From: Dactylococcopsis salina PCC 8305
GTDB lineage: Bacteria; Cyanobacteriota; Cyanobacteriia; Cyanobacteriales; Rubidibacteraceae
Reading direction: 5' to 3'
DNA length: 64,000 nucleotides
Assembly: GCF_000317615.1 (NCBI RefSeq)
Contig: NC_019780.1
Span: 2,873,840 to 2,937,839, forward strand
Every line of letters starts with the position of its first letter. Position 1 is the first letter of the stretch. Below the pieces are notes generated by a model. The model was not told the origin of the DNA. It did no database searches and saw only the letters and a list, made by a program, of their open reading frames with translations. Below are positions 15,655 through 26,900 of this stretch, piece by piece. A program made the position numbers and the translations under genes.

Positions 15655-17202
15655 ATGTTGATTTCTCTTAACCCCTTATTCCTAACTTGGGAAAATGCCT
15701 TAACCGAACTCGCAAACAGTGGACGTTTATTCACCGCCGCCCAAGAGGCTCTACAATTAAAAACGATCCCAGACTCGTTAACAGAATTAATCAAGCAATG
15801 GCAAACGGGAGATTTTTCCCAACTGCCAGCAGTGGAACTGTTATCCAATAATTCCATGTCTGGCGCAATGGGGGCTTATGCCAGCAGTGGGGAAACGATT
15901 TATCTCAATGAAGACTGGTTAGCCACAGCCAGCGAAGAAGATGCACTGGCGGTGTTAATGGAAGAGTTAGGGCATCATTTAGATAATGTGGTGAACGAAA
16001 AAGATGCTGCAGGAGATGAAGGGGCGATTTTTGCTTCTCTACTGCAAGGAAAAGATTTCAGGGATCAGGTGCGAGAAGAAGACGATCGCGCCACTTTAGA
16101 AATTAATGGGGAAAGCGTGACAGTTGAACAAGCAGACAACTTTAAAATCACTCCTCAGTTAGTAGAGAATGAAATTACCGCAGACGGAATCCAAGCAGGA
16201 GAAACGTTTGAAATCGAATTTTTATTTGAGGATTTAATCACTAATTCTGAGAGTAATCCTAACGGAGTCGTGCTTTCGGGTTACACTGATGTTCTGTTTA
16301 ATCCGACATCAGTTCTTTTAGCGGAGAATGGCATTAGTTACGGTGAGGGTTATACGACTAACCAAACTGGAGAGAATCGCCTCGGTAATAATGGCGAACA
16401 AGTGGGGCGCGTTAGTGAAGTAGGAGCGGCCACAAGCGATGTTAATGCTCCTGCTAGTCAGGTGGTTTTTACCTTAACCTTTGAGGCTCAAACTGATTTT
16501 ACACTCGATCCCGTCACCATTGAGGCTGAAAAACCAGACGAGCCGAAAAACTTGATCACGATCGCCAGTAGTGATGAAGATCAAACCCGTAACACCGAGT
16601 ATGGACAGGAAACGATCGGTCCGGCGGTTAACATTATTGAAAGTGAAGGGAGTACCGAGGTTAGTGAGGATGGAGCAACAGATAGTTATGAGTTAGTCTT
16701 AAATAGCCAACCCACTGCTGACGTTACGATCGAGATTAGCAATATTGGTCAAGTTAGTGTTGAGCCAACCAGCTTGACTTTTACTCCTGAGAATTGGGAC
16801 ACGACTCAAGTAGTGACGGTTACTGCTACTGATGACAATTTTGCAGAAGGAGAACATACCACTCCTATTAACCACAGTGTTGCTGACGGTAGCGCTGACG
16901 AATATCTTGACGTTGGAATTAGTAATGTTGCTGCCAATATCATCGAAGTTCAAGATGGAGAGGGTGGCAATGCTCCCCCAATTGTAGAAGATACAACCTT
17001 CACCATCGATAATGAAAGTTTATTTAGTTTTTTAGGTGAGATTGTTGCTTCTGATCCCGACGGAGATTTTCTAGAGTTTACAATTGTCGATGGAAACGAG
17101 GATATTGATGGGGATGGAATTCCTCCCTTTGTAATTGATCCTTTTGAAAATATCGGTGAAATCTTTGTTGATGACATTGATGACCTTCAGCTTGCAGATT
17201 GA
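15655..17202 (+). CDS. 5' part of a frameshifted giant adhesin gene (pseudo-zincin, cohesin-like, Calx-beta-like, cadherin-like)
   Basis: From ATG 15655 the zincin-like motif EELGHHLD (15961-15984) is at residue 103, as in the paralogue at 23914. TTG 15610 would add 15 residues. Residues ~1-160 are the zincin-like domain (GAYASSGETIYLN, then GDEGAIFASLL). They are followed by a cohesin-like domain (~162-335), a Calx-beta-like repeat (~340-430, STEVSEDGATDSYELVLNSQ) and the start of a cadherin-like domain. The frame stops at TGA 17200-17202. The paralogue at 24601 onward has CTTGCAGATGAG where this copy has CTTGCAGATTGAG, so one extra T at 17199/17200 splits the gene. Without it the frame runs on to 23443, giving about 2596 residues. 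Either a real inactivating mutation or a sequencing error. Confidence 0.85.
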   Translation: MLISLNPLFLTWENALTELANSGRLFTAAQEALQLKTIPDSLTELIKQWQTGDFSQLPAVELLSNNSMSGAMGAYASSGETIYLNEDWLATASEEDALAVLMEELGHHLDNVVNEKDAAGDEGAIFASLLQGKDFRDQVREEDDRATLEINGESVTVEQADNFKITPQLVENEITADGIQAGETFEIEFLFEDLITNSESNPNGVVLSGYTDVLFNPTSVLLAENGISYGEGYTTNQTGENRLGNNGEQVGRVSEVGAATSDVNAPASQVVFTLTFEAQTDFTLDPVTIEAEKPDEPKNLITIASSDEDQTRNTEYGQETIGPAVNIIESEGSTEVSEDGATDSYELVLNSQPTADVTIEISNIGQVSVEPTSLTFTPENWDTTQVVTVTATDDNFAEGEHTTPINHSVADGSADEYLDVGISNVAANIIEVQDGEGGNAPPIVEDTTFTIDNESLFSFLGEIVASDPDGDFLEFTIVDGNEDIDGDGIPPFVIDPFENIGEIFVDDIDDLQLAD

Positions 17203-20200
17203 GTTTTTCTTAACCGTTGAAGTCAGTGACGGAGAATTTACGGATACTGGGACAGTAGAAATTAATGTCACAGCAGAACCAACAGTAGAAGTCAATTTAG
17301 AACTTCGAGCCATTCCAGGTCAAGAAGCTCAACTTGAAGATGGGATACAAAGCGGAGATGAGTTTTTAGTTGATGTTCGTTTCCTCGATTTGGTTACTGA
17401 AGATAACCCTTCTCAAGCTGTCACATTTGGTTATGCTGATCTATTGTTTGATCCGAACGTTTTACAAGTAGTAGAAGACGACAACACAGTTGATGGGGAA
17501 GATGGGGTCGTCGATGGCATTGTTCGTGGTCCAGACTACATTACTGGACGCACAGGAACTGTGCGTAACCTTGATGGTATAGTAGCAGAAGTAGGAGGGG
17601 GGGCAGTGGTTTTCGGGGAAGAAAGTTTTCCTGAAGAGAATCGTGTTTTTAGTATCCTTTTCACTGCTACCGAAGACATTACTCCCGAAAACCCAACTAC
17701 GATTGAAAGTCAAGCCGTTGACGGGATCTTTAGTGGAATTAATGTACTTAGTAAGCCGGGAGACCAAAGAAGCCAAACTGATTTTGGTAGCCTGACTCTC
17801 CCTGAGACAGATGACAATAATGACCCTCCAAATGCGGTAGATGATACGGGTAGCACCGACGAAGATAGTTCCTTTACAGTTGATGCGGCAAATGGCGTTC
17901 TCGCCAATGACGTTGATCCTGATGGAGATGCTCTAACTGTCAGGGCCGTAAATGGAGAAGCGGGTAAGGTTGACACAGAAATCACCTTAGACTCCGGTGC
18001 GTTACTCACTCTCAATGCTGATGGAAGCTATGAGTATGACCCCAGTGGCGCGTTTGAAGACCTCAACGACGGGGATACTGCTACTGATACCTTTACTTAC
18101 ACCGTAGCTGACGGGAATGGTGGTACAGATACCGCAGATGTAGAAATCACTGTTGAAGGTATCACTGATAATCTCCCGCCCGTCTTTGATGTTGCCACAG
18201 AACAAGCCCTTGATGAAAACACCGCTTTAGTTGTGGCAGCGGTAGCCAGTGACCCTGATGGGGATGACCTCACTTTCTCTTTCTCCGGTGGTGCTGACGA
18301 AGCCTTATTCACCATTGATGCCGATGGCAACTTGAGCTTTATTAACCCTCCCGACTTTGAAAATCCTGAAGATGATGGTGAAGATAATGTTTATAACGTT
18401 CAAGTGAGTGTTAATGACTCACAAGAGACAGTTACTGAAGAGTTTGCGGTCACAATCAACGATGTTGATGAAACTATCCCAGGACCGCCCCAAGTGGTCA
18501 ATCCCATTGACGACTTTACTATCAATCAAGAAGAACTCCCTGACCCAATTAATCTGTTTGATGTCTTTGAAGATAGCGAAGATGCTGATTCCGATCTAAC
18601 CTACCGCGTTCTCGAAAATACTAACAATGCCTTGATTGAAACAGCCTTGAGTGCAGGAGAACTCAGTTTCATTCCCTTTTCAGGCGGGGGGAGTAGCGAC
18701 ATCACGGTTCAAGCCACTGACACTGATGGTTTCAGCATCAATTACTCCTTTACCATTACAATTGACACCCCTCCCGAAGTGGTCAACCCCATCGATGATC
18801 GGAATATCCCATCAGACAGTGATCCCATTCGACTAAATTTGTTTGAAACCTTTGAAGACAATCAAGACGACGACTCCAACCTGAGTTTTACTGTCATTAG
18901 TAGCAACCCTAACTTAGTGAGTCTTTCTCCAGTTGATGAGGGAAGTGGAAGACTTTTCCTCCAATTTCCGTCTAATAATGAAGGAAGCAGTGAAGTGACG
19001 GTCACTGCTACGGATAGCAATGGACTCTCGAGAGAAGAAACCTTCTTGGTAACCGTCGGAGCCTCAATCACCACAGAAGAACCCAATGATACCCTAGTCA
19101 CTGCCACCAATACCCAACTTGACTTAGAGAATCAACCGAATGTCACCATTTCTGGAGAAATTGGAGATAACAGCTTCGAGAACCAAGATATTGATCTCTA
19201 TAAGATGACCTTAACTCAAGGAGACCGACTCACCGCAGATATTGACACCAATGAGAACTCGGCCCTCGATTCCATCCTGAGAATTTTTGATAGCAATGGC
19301 TTGGAAGTGGCTCTCAATGATGATAGCAATGGCGAAACCGATTCTCTTGTCACCTTCACCGTTGACGAAGCAGTCGAACGAGCAACTTACTATGTCGGTG
19401 TCAGTGGATTTAGCAATACCAGCTATAACCCTAATCTTGAAAACTCGGGCACTAAGGGCAGCACAGGAGCGTATAACTTAACCCTCACCCTGTCTTCCAT
19501 TACTGGTGAAGAGCCAGCTAATGACACAATTCCGCAAGCAATGGAGATCGCTTCTAGCCTTGACGAAGAGGGATTATTCCGTGAAGAAGCCTTCATTGGT
19601 GACAACGCCACTTTTCAAGCCAATAAAGATGTTGATCTTTACCAAGTTCAACTTCAGCAAGGAGAAACGATTACCATTGATCTTGATACCGAAGTCAACA
19701 GCCCCCTTGACTTAATTCTACAGGTCTTCAATGCCACAGGGGGTCAAGTTCCCACCGGCTTCAACGATAACGCCAAAGCCCCAGGTGAACAATTAGGAAA
19801 TGACCCCTATCTCGAATTTAGCGCCCCCTTCAGCGGCCTCTATTATGTCGGAGTCAGCGACCAAGCAAACGACCTGTATAGCCCCTACAACCCCGAAAGT
19901 GGACAAAGTCCAGGGGCAACAGGCGCGTATGAAATCAACATTACGCAAGATGTTTCCCGTGAAGATAGTCCCCCCGAAGCCTCTCCCAACGACACCCTCG
20001 ACACCGCCACCGCCTTGTTAGTGGGAGATGAAATTCAAGGGAATATTGGCGATAGAACGGAATTTGTCACCGTTCCAGGATTAGATGTTGACCTTTACAC
20101 CCTCTCCCTCGAAGCTGACCAAGCCATTAGCATCACTCTGAACAGCACCTCCCGTCTTGACCCCGTCTTACGACTATTCAACGCCCAAGGAGAAGAAATT

Positions 20201-23200
20201 GCCTTCAATGACGACATCGGAAACAGTAACAATTCCCGCATCGAGTTTCAGGTTGCCGAAACCGTAGAAACCGAAGATTACCTCATCGGTGTCAGTGGCT
20301 TTGGCAACGAAGACTATGATCTCAACGAAGAAGGCAGCGGCGCCCCCTTTGCCAGTACAGGAAGTTACCAACTCATCGTTACCGAACAAGAAACGCCCGA
20401 ATTAGAAGCCGGTGCCGAAGAAGAAAACGACACTCTAGACACCGCCACCGCCACCAGTTTAACCGCAGACAGCCTCGGTAGCCTCAAACAAACCAACGCC
20501 ATTGGCAATAATCCCAACTTAGAAGAAGCGGGATCAGACGTAGATATCTTCCAAGTGGAACTGGATACCAAAACCCGTCTCACCGCCGAGATTAACACCG
20601 AAAACCTCAACACCAATTTTGACTCTCTCCTTCGCATCTTCAACAGTGAAGGAGAAGCAGTCGCCTTCAATGACGATGAAACCAGCAACACTTTAGACTC
20701 CCGATTAGAATTTCTCCCCACCACCGACGGAACTTATTACGTGGGAGTGAGTGGTTTAGGTAATGAAGCGTATAATCCCCAGACAGGAGAAAACCTCAAA
20801 GTCGGTGCCATCGGTGATTATGAAATCGAAATCACTCTTAGCGAAGCCATTCCACCAGAAAATCCCACCAACGACACTCGCGAAACGGCAATCAAAGCTG
20901 AACTTGCCAACAACCGCTTTACCCGCAATGGTTTCATTGGTGATCACCCGAATAATGTAGAAACCGACCTTGACTTCTATCAAGTAGAATTGTCTCAAGG
21001 ACAAACCTTAAACATTGAAGTCAATGGACGCGACTCAGACTTAGAGAGTTTTGTCGAGTTGTTCAAAAGCGATGAAACAGACAATCTCCTAGAAGAAGAA
21101 TACGATGCAGGAGACTTCCCCCATCCAGAAGTAAGCATTGAAATTGAAGAAGATGACACCTACTTCATCCGTGTTAGCGCCTTTGATGATGGCACTAATG
21201 ACGGAAAAACTGGAGAATATCAACTAAATCTAGGAGTAGAAAACGCTCCCGCAGCCGCACAAGCGCCCATAGAAGAAATTCGACCCTCTGTAAACGACGA
21301 TCGTGAATTTACTAACTCCGATCGAGCCGTCACCATTGATGTTTTAGCCAACGACGTTGCTAACGATGATCAAGGAGTGAATGAAATCAATGACGATAAC
21401 TTCCCGAAAACCACCGAAAAAGGGGGAACAGTTACCGTAGAAGATTCCAGTTTAATCTATACTCCCGATCCAGACTTTGCAGGGGTAGATACATTTACAT
21501 ACACAGCAGATAATGAAAGTGGCGGTTCGGATCAAGGAACTGTATCAGTAACCGTGAATCGTCCCCTAGAAGATTCGACAGTACAAGTTCTCCTCGACGT
21601 AAAACCAGTGCCAGGAAAAGAAGAGCAACTGAATGATGGATTACAAATTGGGGAAGAATTTCTAGTTGATGTCCGTTTTCAAGACCTTCTAACCGATAAT
21701 AATCCTTCTCAAGCGGTCGTCGCTGCTTATGCCGATCTCATGTTTGATCCGCAAGTGCTAGAAGTAGTGGAAAATAATGAGACCGTAGATGATGAGGATG
21801 GTCTGGTCGATGGCATTATTCGGAACCCTTCCTATGGACTCGGCACAAAGGGACAGGTTCGTAATGAGGAAGGCTTAGTCAATGAAGTAGGAGGAGGAAA
21901 TTTGGTCTCTAGTCCAGCTGCCCTTCCTGATGATAACCGTGTCTTTAGCCTCCATTTCCGAGCCATAGGAGGCGGCAATACCGCTCTCTTAGCTAGTGAA
22001 GCCGGACAACGTCCGGATTCGGGGATTAACATTATAGCGGGGCGAGGAGATCAGCGCGATCGAACCAACTTTACAAGAATTAACGCGATCGAGCAAATTA
22101 CCAATCTAGATGGGAATAATGACATCGCCCCGAACTTAAATCTCGCCATGACCAATCAGATGGTGACTTTCCAAGAAGAAGGAGTAACTGGTGTTCAAGG
22201 GGTAGTGGAAGCAATGGAAGTCAAGGTTGATTTCCAAGACTCAGCAGGCAATCCCTTGTCAGAAGTGGCAGTGGGAGATACCTTTGAGATTGTTCTCTCA
22301 GCAGAAGATTTACGTCCAGAACAATTGGGGGTCTTTAGTGCGTTTGCCGATGTGGTTTATGACACAGTCTTAATAGATGTCAACGAAGCACGCTTAGAAG
22401 AGCCTTTTCAATCTCCAGTCATCGACCTAAGTAATGCGATTCAAGAAGGAGAGGGCTTAGTGAATGAATTTGGGGGGTCTAATTCCCGATTAAACCCAGA
22501 GACAGGAACTCAAGAAGTTGCAATTTTTACAGCTACCGCTCAAGCCGCTGGTTTATTAGAAGTTAGCACCAATGCCGCAGAAGGAGAAACAGCGCTAAAC
22601 ACCCTCTTTGGCATTGATACAGATTTAACGGAAGCCACCCGTTACGGTGAGAATACTCTGAATATTGTTGGTGAAAGCGTAAAAGGTGCTGATTTAGTGA
22701 TCACTGAATTTGATGCTGAAATTGACCACGTATTAGGCGGAGAAACCACCGTTAATTTGACAGTAGCTAACGAAGGGAATGCAGCGAGTTCTGGTTTCCA
22801 AGTAGAAGTGCTTTACTACACCGCAGAGAGTATTGACCAACTTAGCGAAGAAGAACCACAGGTGGTTAAAACCCTTGCTTTTGATGAATTAGAAGCGGAA
22901 AGGGAGGTTAATGAACAGTCAGAGGTATCGCTACCAGTGGAAACGCTTTTAGCTGAAGCCCTAGAGGATGACCCTTCTGTGTTTGGACAAAAACGCCCCA
23001 TTGATGATGATGGTGAAGAAGGGTTCTTTGAGTCCAATAACATTGACTATCTCGGCGTTCGCATTGTTAATAGTGATAATTCTGGGGAAGAGGAGGAGGC
23101 ATTTGCCAATAATGCTTTGAATGATACGGAGGGAGTCAATATTGATGATATTGCTTTCTTCCCTTGGGATTTTGTGAATAGCAGTGAAGAGGGGGTGTTG

Positions 23201-23443
23201 CCGAATCAAGACGATGAAATTGTTTCCGACAAGATTGTCGATTTCAATGATGCCAATGCGGTTTTCCGAAATATTGGTGAGGTGATAACGGAAGAGGTGA
23301 CAGAAGGAAATCGCTTTGGTTTAGATTTGGATCGCATTGATTTTGATCTAGATGGGGCGATTTCTCCCGTAGATGCGGTGCGTGTGGCTAATCGCATCGG
23401 CTATGAAATCAATCCTGATATTTTTGAGGAGAGTGTTGGTTAA
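17135..23443 (+). CDS. 3' part of the frameshifted giant adhesin gene (cohesin, VCBS, cadherin, PPC x5, CARDB, dockerin-like)
   Basis: The open frame begins in the overlap with the 5' part, but real homology in this frame starts only at ~17200 (EFFLTVEVSDGEFTDTG). The apparent start codon at 17135 is probably not used in nature. Order: cohesin-like domain (GDEFLVDVRFLDLV), VCBS-like (NDVDPDGDALTVRAVNGEAG), cadherin-like, two Ig-like domains, five PPC-like domains (~19080-21240), tandem-95-like (~21270-21560), two cohesin-like domains (~21570-22670), CARDB-like (~22690-23080) and a dockerin-like end (DFDLDGAISPVDAVRVANRI). Bases 21029-23443 align without gaps to 32458-34872 at near identity. 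If the frameshift is real, this part is probably not translated. Confidence 0.8.
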   Translation: MILLKISVKSLLMTLMTFSLQIEFFLTVEVSDGEFTDTGTVEINVTAEPTVEVNLELRAIPGQEAQLEDGIQSGDEFLVDVRFLDLVTEDNPSQAVTFGYADLLFDPNVLQVVEDDNTVDGEDGVVDGIVRGPDYITGRTGTVRNLDGIVAEVGGGAVVFGEESFPEENRVFSILFTATEDITPENPTTIESQAVDGIFSGINVLSKPGDQRSQTDFGSLTLPETDDNNDPPNAVDDTGSTDEDSSFTVDAANGVLANDVDPDGDALTVRAVNGEAGKVDTEITLDSGALLTLNADGSYEYDPSGAFEDLNDGDTATDTFTYTVADGNGGTDTADVEITVEGITDNLPPVFDVATEQALDENTALVVAAVASDPDGDDLTFSFSGGADEALFTIDADGNLSFINPPDFENPEDDGEDNVYNVQVSVNDSQETVTEEFAVTINDVDETIPGPPQVVNPIDDFTINQEELPDPINLFDVFEDSEDADSDLTYRVLENTNNALIETALSAGELSFIPFSGGGSSDITVQATDTDGFSINYSFTITIDTPPEVVNPIDDRNIPSDSDPIRLNLFETFEDNQDDDSNLSFTVISSNPNLVSLSPVDEGSGRLFLQFPSNNEGSSEVTVTATDSNGLSREETFLVTVGASITTEEPNDTLVTATNTQLDLENQPNVTISGEIGDNSFENQDIDLYKMTLTQGDRLTADIDTNENSALDSILRIFDSNGLEVALNDDSNGETDSLVTFTVDEAVERATYYVGVSGFSNTSYNPNLENSGTKGSTGAYNLTLTLSSITGEEPANDTIPQAMEIASSLDEEGLFREEAFIGDNATFQANKDVDLYQVQLQQGETITIDLDTEVNSPLDLILQVFNATGGQVPTGFNDNAKAPGEQLGNDPYLEFSAPFSGLYYVGVSDQANDLYSPYNPESGQSPGATGAYEINITQDVSREDSPPEASPNDTLDTATALLVGDEIQGNIGDRTEFVTVPGLDVDLYTLSLEADQAISITLNSTSRLDPVLRLFNAQGEEIAFNDDIGNSNNSRIEFQVAETVETEDYLIGVSGFGNEDYDLNEEGSGAPFASTGSYQLIVTEQETPELEAGAEEENDTLDTATATSLTADSLGSLKQTNAIGNNPNLEEAGSDVDIFQVELDTKTRLTAEINTENLNTNFDSLLRIFNSEGEAVAFNDDETSNTLDSRLEFLPTTDGTYYVGVSGLGNEAYNPQTGENLKVGAIGDYEIEITLSEAIPPENPTNDTRETAIKAELANNRFTRNGFIGDHPNNVETDLDFYQVELSQGQTLNIEVNGRDSDLESFVELFKSDETDNLLEEEYDAGDFPHPEVSIEIEEDDTYFIRVSAFDDGTNDGKTGEYQLNLGVENAPAAAQAPIEEIRPSVNDDREFTNSDRAVTIDVLANDVANDDQGVNEINDDNFPKTTEKGGTVTVEDSSLIYTPDPDFAGVDTFTYTADNESGGSDQGTVSVTVNRPLEDSTVQVLLDVKPVPGKEEQLNDGLQIGEEFLVDVRFQDLLTDNNPSQAVVAAYADLMFDPQVLEVVENNETVDDEDGLVDGIIRNPSYGLGTKGQVRNEEGLVNEVGGGNLVSSPAALPDDNRVFSLHFRAIGGGNTALLASEAGQRPDSGINIIAGRGDQRDRTNFTRINAIEQITNLDGNNDIAPNLNLAMTNQMVTFQEEGVTGVQGVVEAMEVKVDFQDSAGNPLSEVAVGDTFEIVLSAEDLRPEQLGVFSAFADVVYDTVLIDVNEARLEEPFQSPVIDLSNAIQEGEGLVNEFGGSNSRLNPETGTQEVAIFTATAQAAGLLEVSTNAAEGETALNTLFGIDTDLTEATRYGENTLNIVGESVKGADLVITEFDAEIDHVLGGETTVNLTVANEGNAASSGFQVEVLYYTAESIDQLSEEEPQVVKTLAFDELEAEREVNEQSEVSLPVETLLAEALEDDPSVFGQKRPIDDDGEEGFFESNNIDYLGVRIVNSDNSGEEEEAFANNALNDTEGVNIDDIAFFPWDFVNSSEEGVLPNQDDEIVSDKIVDFNDANAVFRNIGEVITEEVTEGNRFGLDLDRIDFDLDGAISPVDAVRVANRIGYEINPDIFEESVG

Positions 23444-23620
23444 GTTGATTAAATTTCCTATTCTGAGGTGGTATTGAATCAATTTAATGCCCAACCCCCG
23501 ACTTAGAAAATTGGCTTCCTAGTATTTATTGGATTGCAGAAGGATTGAGAACTGCCAGGGAGAATTTCTCATGTAGTTATGAACCATACTCTCTCTGGTT
23601 CGATTCGATGACATCAACGG

Positions 23621-23760
23621 GCGCGATCGCGCTTTTAAGTCCTAGTTTTCCCGTTGCAATTCTTCTCAGCAGTTTAGCCTTATTTCGTCTGATTAGTATT
23701 AGCGCCGAAGCGATCGCTGCTGGGCTATCTTGGGGGATCAAATTTGTAATTAATCATTAA
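23621..23760 (+). pseudogene. Copied 3' fragment of the UPF0104/LPG-synthase-TM gene (copy 2)
   Basis: Almost identical to 13534-13673 and starting at the same GCGCGATCGCGC palindrome. It encodes IALLSPSFPVAILLSSLALF and ends IKFVINH-stop. The spacer between the adhesin stop and this fragment is also shared with copy 1 apart from the MITE, so adhesin end, spacer and fragment were duplicated as one block. Confidence 0.8.
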
Positions 23761-23913
23761 ACTTTAGCACTTTTCAAGCCCTTTAGTTCGGAAAACACTG
23801 ATCGATCGCTATCATATTAATTTTTATGACAATTTTCCTTCACCGCAACACAACTCCCTTATCTTTAGTGGAGTTGGAAAAAGTTCTGATTCCCTGTAAT
23901 TGCTAAATTTGTC

Positions 23914-26900
23914 ATGTTTATTTCCCCTGATTATCTCCTCCCAAATTGGCAAAACGCCTTAACCGAACTCGCCAGCAGTGGACGTTTACTCACCGCTGCC
24001 CAAGAAGCTCTACAATTAGAAACGATTCCAGACTCCCTAGCGGAATTGATCAAGCAATGGCAAACAGGAGACTTCTCCCAACTGCCAACAGTGGAAGTTT
24101 TATCCAATGAGTCCATCTCAGGGGCAATGGGTGCTTATGCCAGTAGTCTGGAAACGATTTATCTCAATGAAGACTGGTTAGCGACAGCCAGCGAAGAAGA
24201 TGCACTGGCGGTGTTAATGGAAGAGTTAGGGCATCATTTAGATAATGTGGTGAACGAAAAAGATGCTACAGGAGATGAAGGGGCGATTTTTGCTTCTCTA
24301 CTGCAAGGAAAAGGTTTCGGGGATCAGGTGCGAGAAGAAGACGATCGCGCGACTTTAGAAATTAATGGGGAAAGCGTGACAGTTGAACAAGCAGACAATG
24401 CTCCCCCAATTGTAGAAGATACAACCTTCACCATCGATAATGAAAGTTTATTTAGTTTTTTAGGTGAGATTGTTGCTTCTGATCCCGACGGAGATTTTCT
24501 AGAGTTTACAATTGTCGATGGAAACGAGGATATTGATGGGGATGGAATTCCTCCCTTTGTAATTGATCCTTTTGAAAATATCGGTGAAATCTTTGTTGAT
24601 GACATTGATGACCTTCAGCTTGCAGATGAGTTTTTCTTAACCGTTGAAGTCAGTGACGGAGAATTTACGGATACTGGGACAGTAGAAATTAATGTCACAG
24701 CAGAACCAACAGTAGAAGTCAATTTAGAACTTCGAGCCATTCCAGGTCAAGAAGCTCAACTTGAAGATGGGATACAAAGCGGAGATGAGTTTTTAGTTGA
24801 TGTTCGTTTCCTCGATTTGGTTACTGAAGATAACCCTTCTCAAGCTGTCACATTTGGTTATGCTGATCTATTGTTTGATCCGAACGTTTTACAAGTAGTA
24901 GAAGACGACAACACAGTTGATGGGGAAGATGGGGTCGTCGATGGCATTGTTCGTGGTCCAGACTACATTACTGGACGCACAGGAACTGTGCGTAACCTTG
25001 ATGGTATAGTAGCAGAAGTAGGAGGGGGGGCAGTGGTTTTCGGGGAAGAAAGTTTTCCTGAAGAGAATCGTGTTTTTAGTATCCTTTTCACTGCTACCGA
25101 AGACATTACTCCCGAAAACCCAACTACGATTGAAAGTCAAGCCGTTGACGGGATCTTTAGTGGAATTAATGTACTTAGTAAGCCGGGAGACCAAAGAAGC
25201 CAAACTGATTTTGGTAGCCTGACTCTCCCTGAGACAAATAATGAGGCAGATTTAGTAGTCACTGAGTTTGATGCGATTACCGATCATGCGTTAAATGGGG
25301 AAACCACTGTCAACTTTACAATTGAAAACCAAGGCAATAGCAATACTTCTGAGTTTGAATTTGATATCCTCTACTACACCGCAGATAACCTAGAACAGCT
25401 AAGTCAAGAGCAACCGATTGTAGTTGAAAGTATTGTCCTCGATGAACTAGCCGTTGGTGATTCAGTAATTCAAACTTTAGCACTATCCCTTCCCCTTGAT
25501 CTGCTCATAGAAGAAGCGTTAAAAGATGATCCTCCTGTTATTGGAGAACCATTACCAGAAGAAGGATTTTTTACTTCCAATAACATTGACCATCTTGGGA
25601 TTCGTATTAATGGGGTAGAGGCTAATCCGATAGAAGGGGTGAATGTCGATGATATCGCTTTCTTCCCCTGGGATTTCTTAAATCTGGCTGCTGACGGCGT
25701 GATTCAAGGGGGTTCCGATGAGTTAATCTCCAATGGGGAAGTCGAACAAGTTGACTTCACTGCCGTTGCTCAAAATATTGGTGAGGTAATAACTGAAGAG
25801 ATTACAGAAGATCCTCTTGGCTTAGATTTAGACCGCATGGACTTTGACTTAGACGGCGTAATTTCTCCAGTCGATGCAGTACGAGTAAGTAATCGAGTCG
25901 GTTACGACATTAATCCCAATGCTGTTGATGATACAGGCGAAACCGAAATACCAGCCGCAGGAGGATCAGTACAGCCAAGTGTTCCCGAAGAAGCCGTTGA
26001 AATTTCTATCAGCTTTCAAGATTTAGATGGCAACCCGATTGAAACCGTCAATGTTGGTGAAGAATTTGAGATTGTTCTTTCCGTAGAAGATTTACGGGAA
26101 GCGGAAAATCTTTTCGGTGTCTTTAGTATTTATGGTGATGTTAACTACGATACAAATTTAGCTTCAATTCTAGATGTAGAGGTATCGGAGTCTTTAACGG
26201 TTGCTGTCGGCGAGGCGAGTATTAATGAGAGTCAGGGGGTAGTTGATGAAATTGGCGGAGTTAATCCTTCTGGTATTGATGATTTTGGAGTAACACAAAC
26301 AGAATTTGCTGTTCTAACAGCAGAAGCAACTGCACAAGGACTGTTTGAAGTAAGTACAAATGTCGGAGATGGGGTGGCTGCTTTCAACACCGTCAACGGA
26401 TTTGATAACGATGTTAATGCCAATACAGTTTATCGGAGTGAGACAATCGAAGTTGAAGGTGGAGAGGGTGGCAATGCTCCCCCAATTATAGAAGATACAA
26501 CCTTCACCATCGATCCGACTGATGATGAAAGTTTATCTAGTTTTTTAGGTGGGATTGTTGCTTCTGATCCCGACGGAGATTTTCTAGAGTTTACAATTGT
26601 CGATGGGAACGAAGATATTGATGGGGATGAAATTCCTCCCTTTGTAATTGATACTTTTGGAAATGACGGTGAAATCTTTGTTGATGACATTGATGACCTT
26701 CAGCTTGCAGATGAGTTTTTCTTAACCGTTGAAGTCAGTGACGGAGAATTTACGGATACTGGGACAGTAGAAATTAATGTCACAGCAGAACCAATAGTAG
26801 AAGTCAATTTAGAACTTCGAGCCATTCCAGGTCAAGAAGCTCAACTTGAAGATGGGATACAAAGCGGAGATGAGTTTCTAGTTGATGTTCGCTTCCTTGA

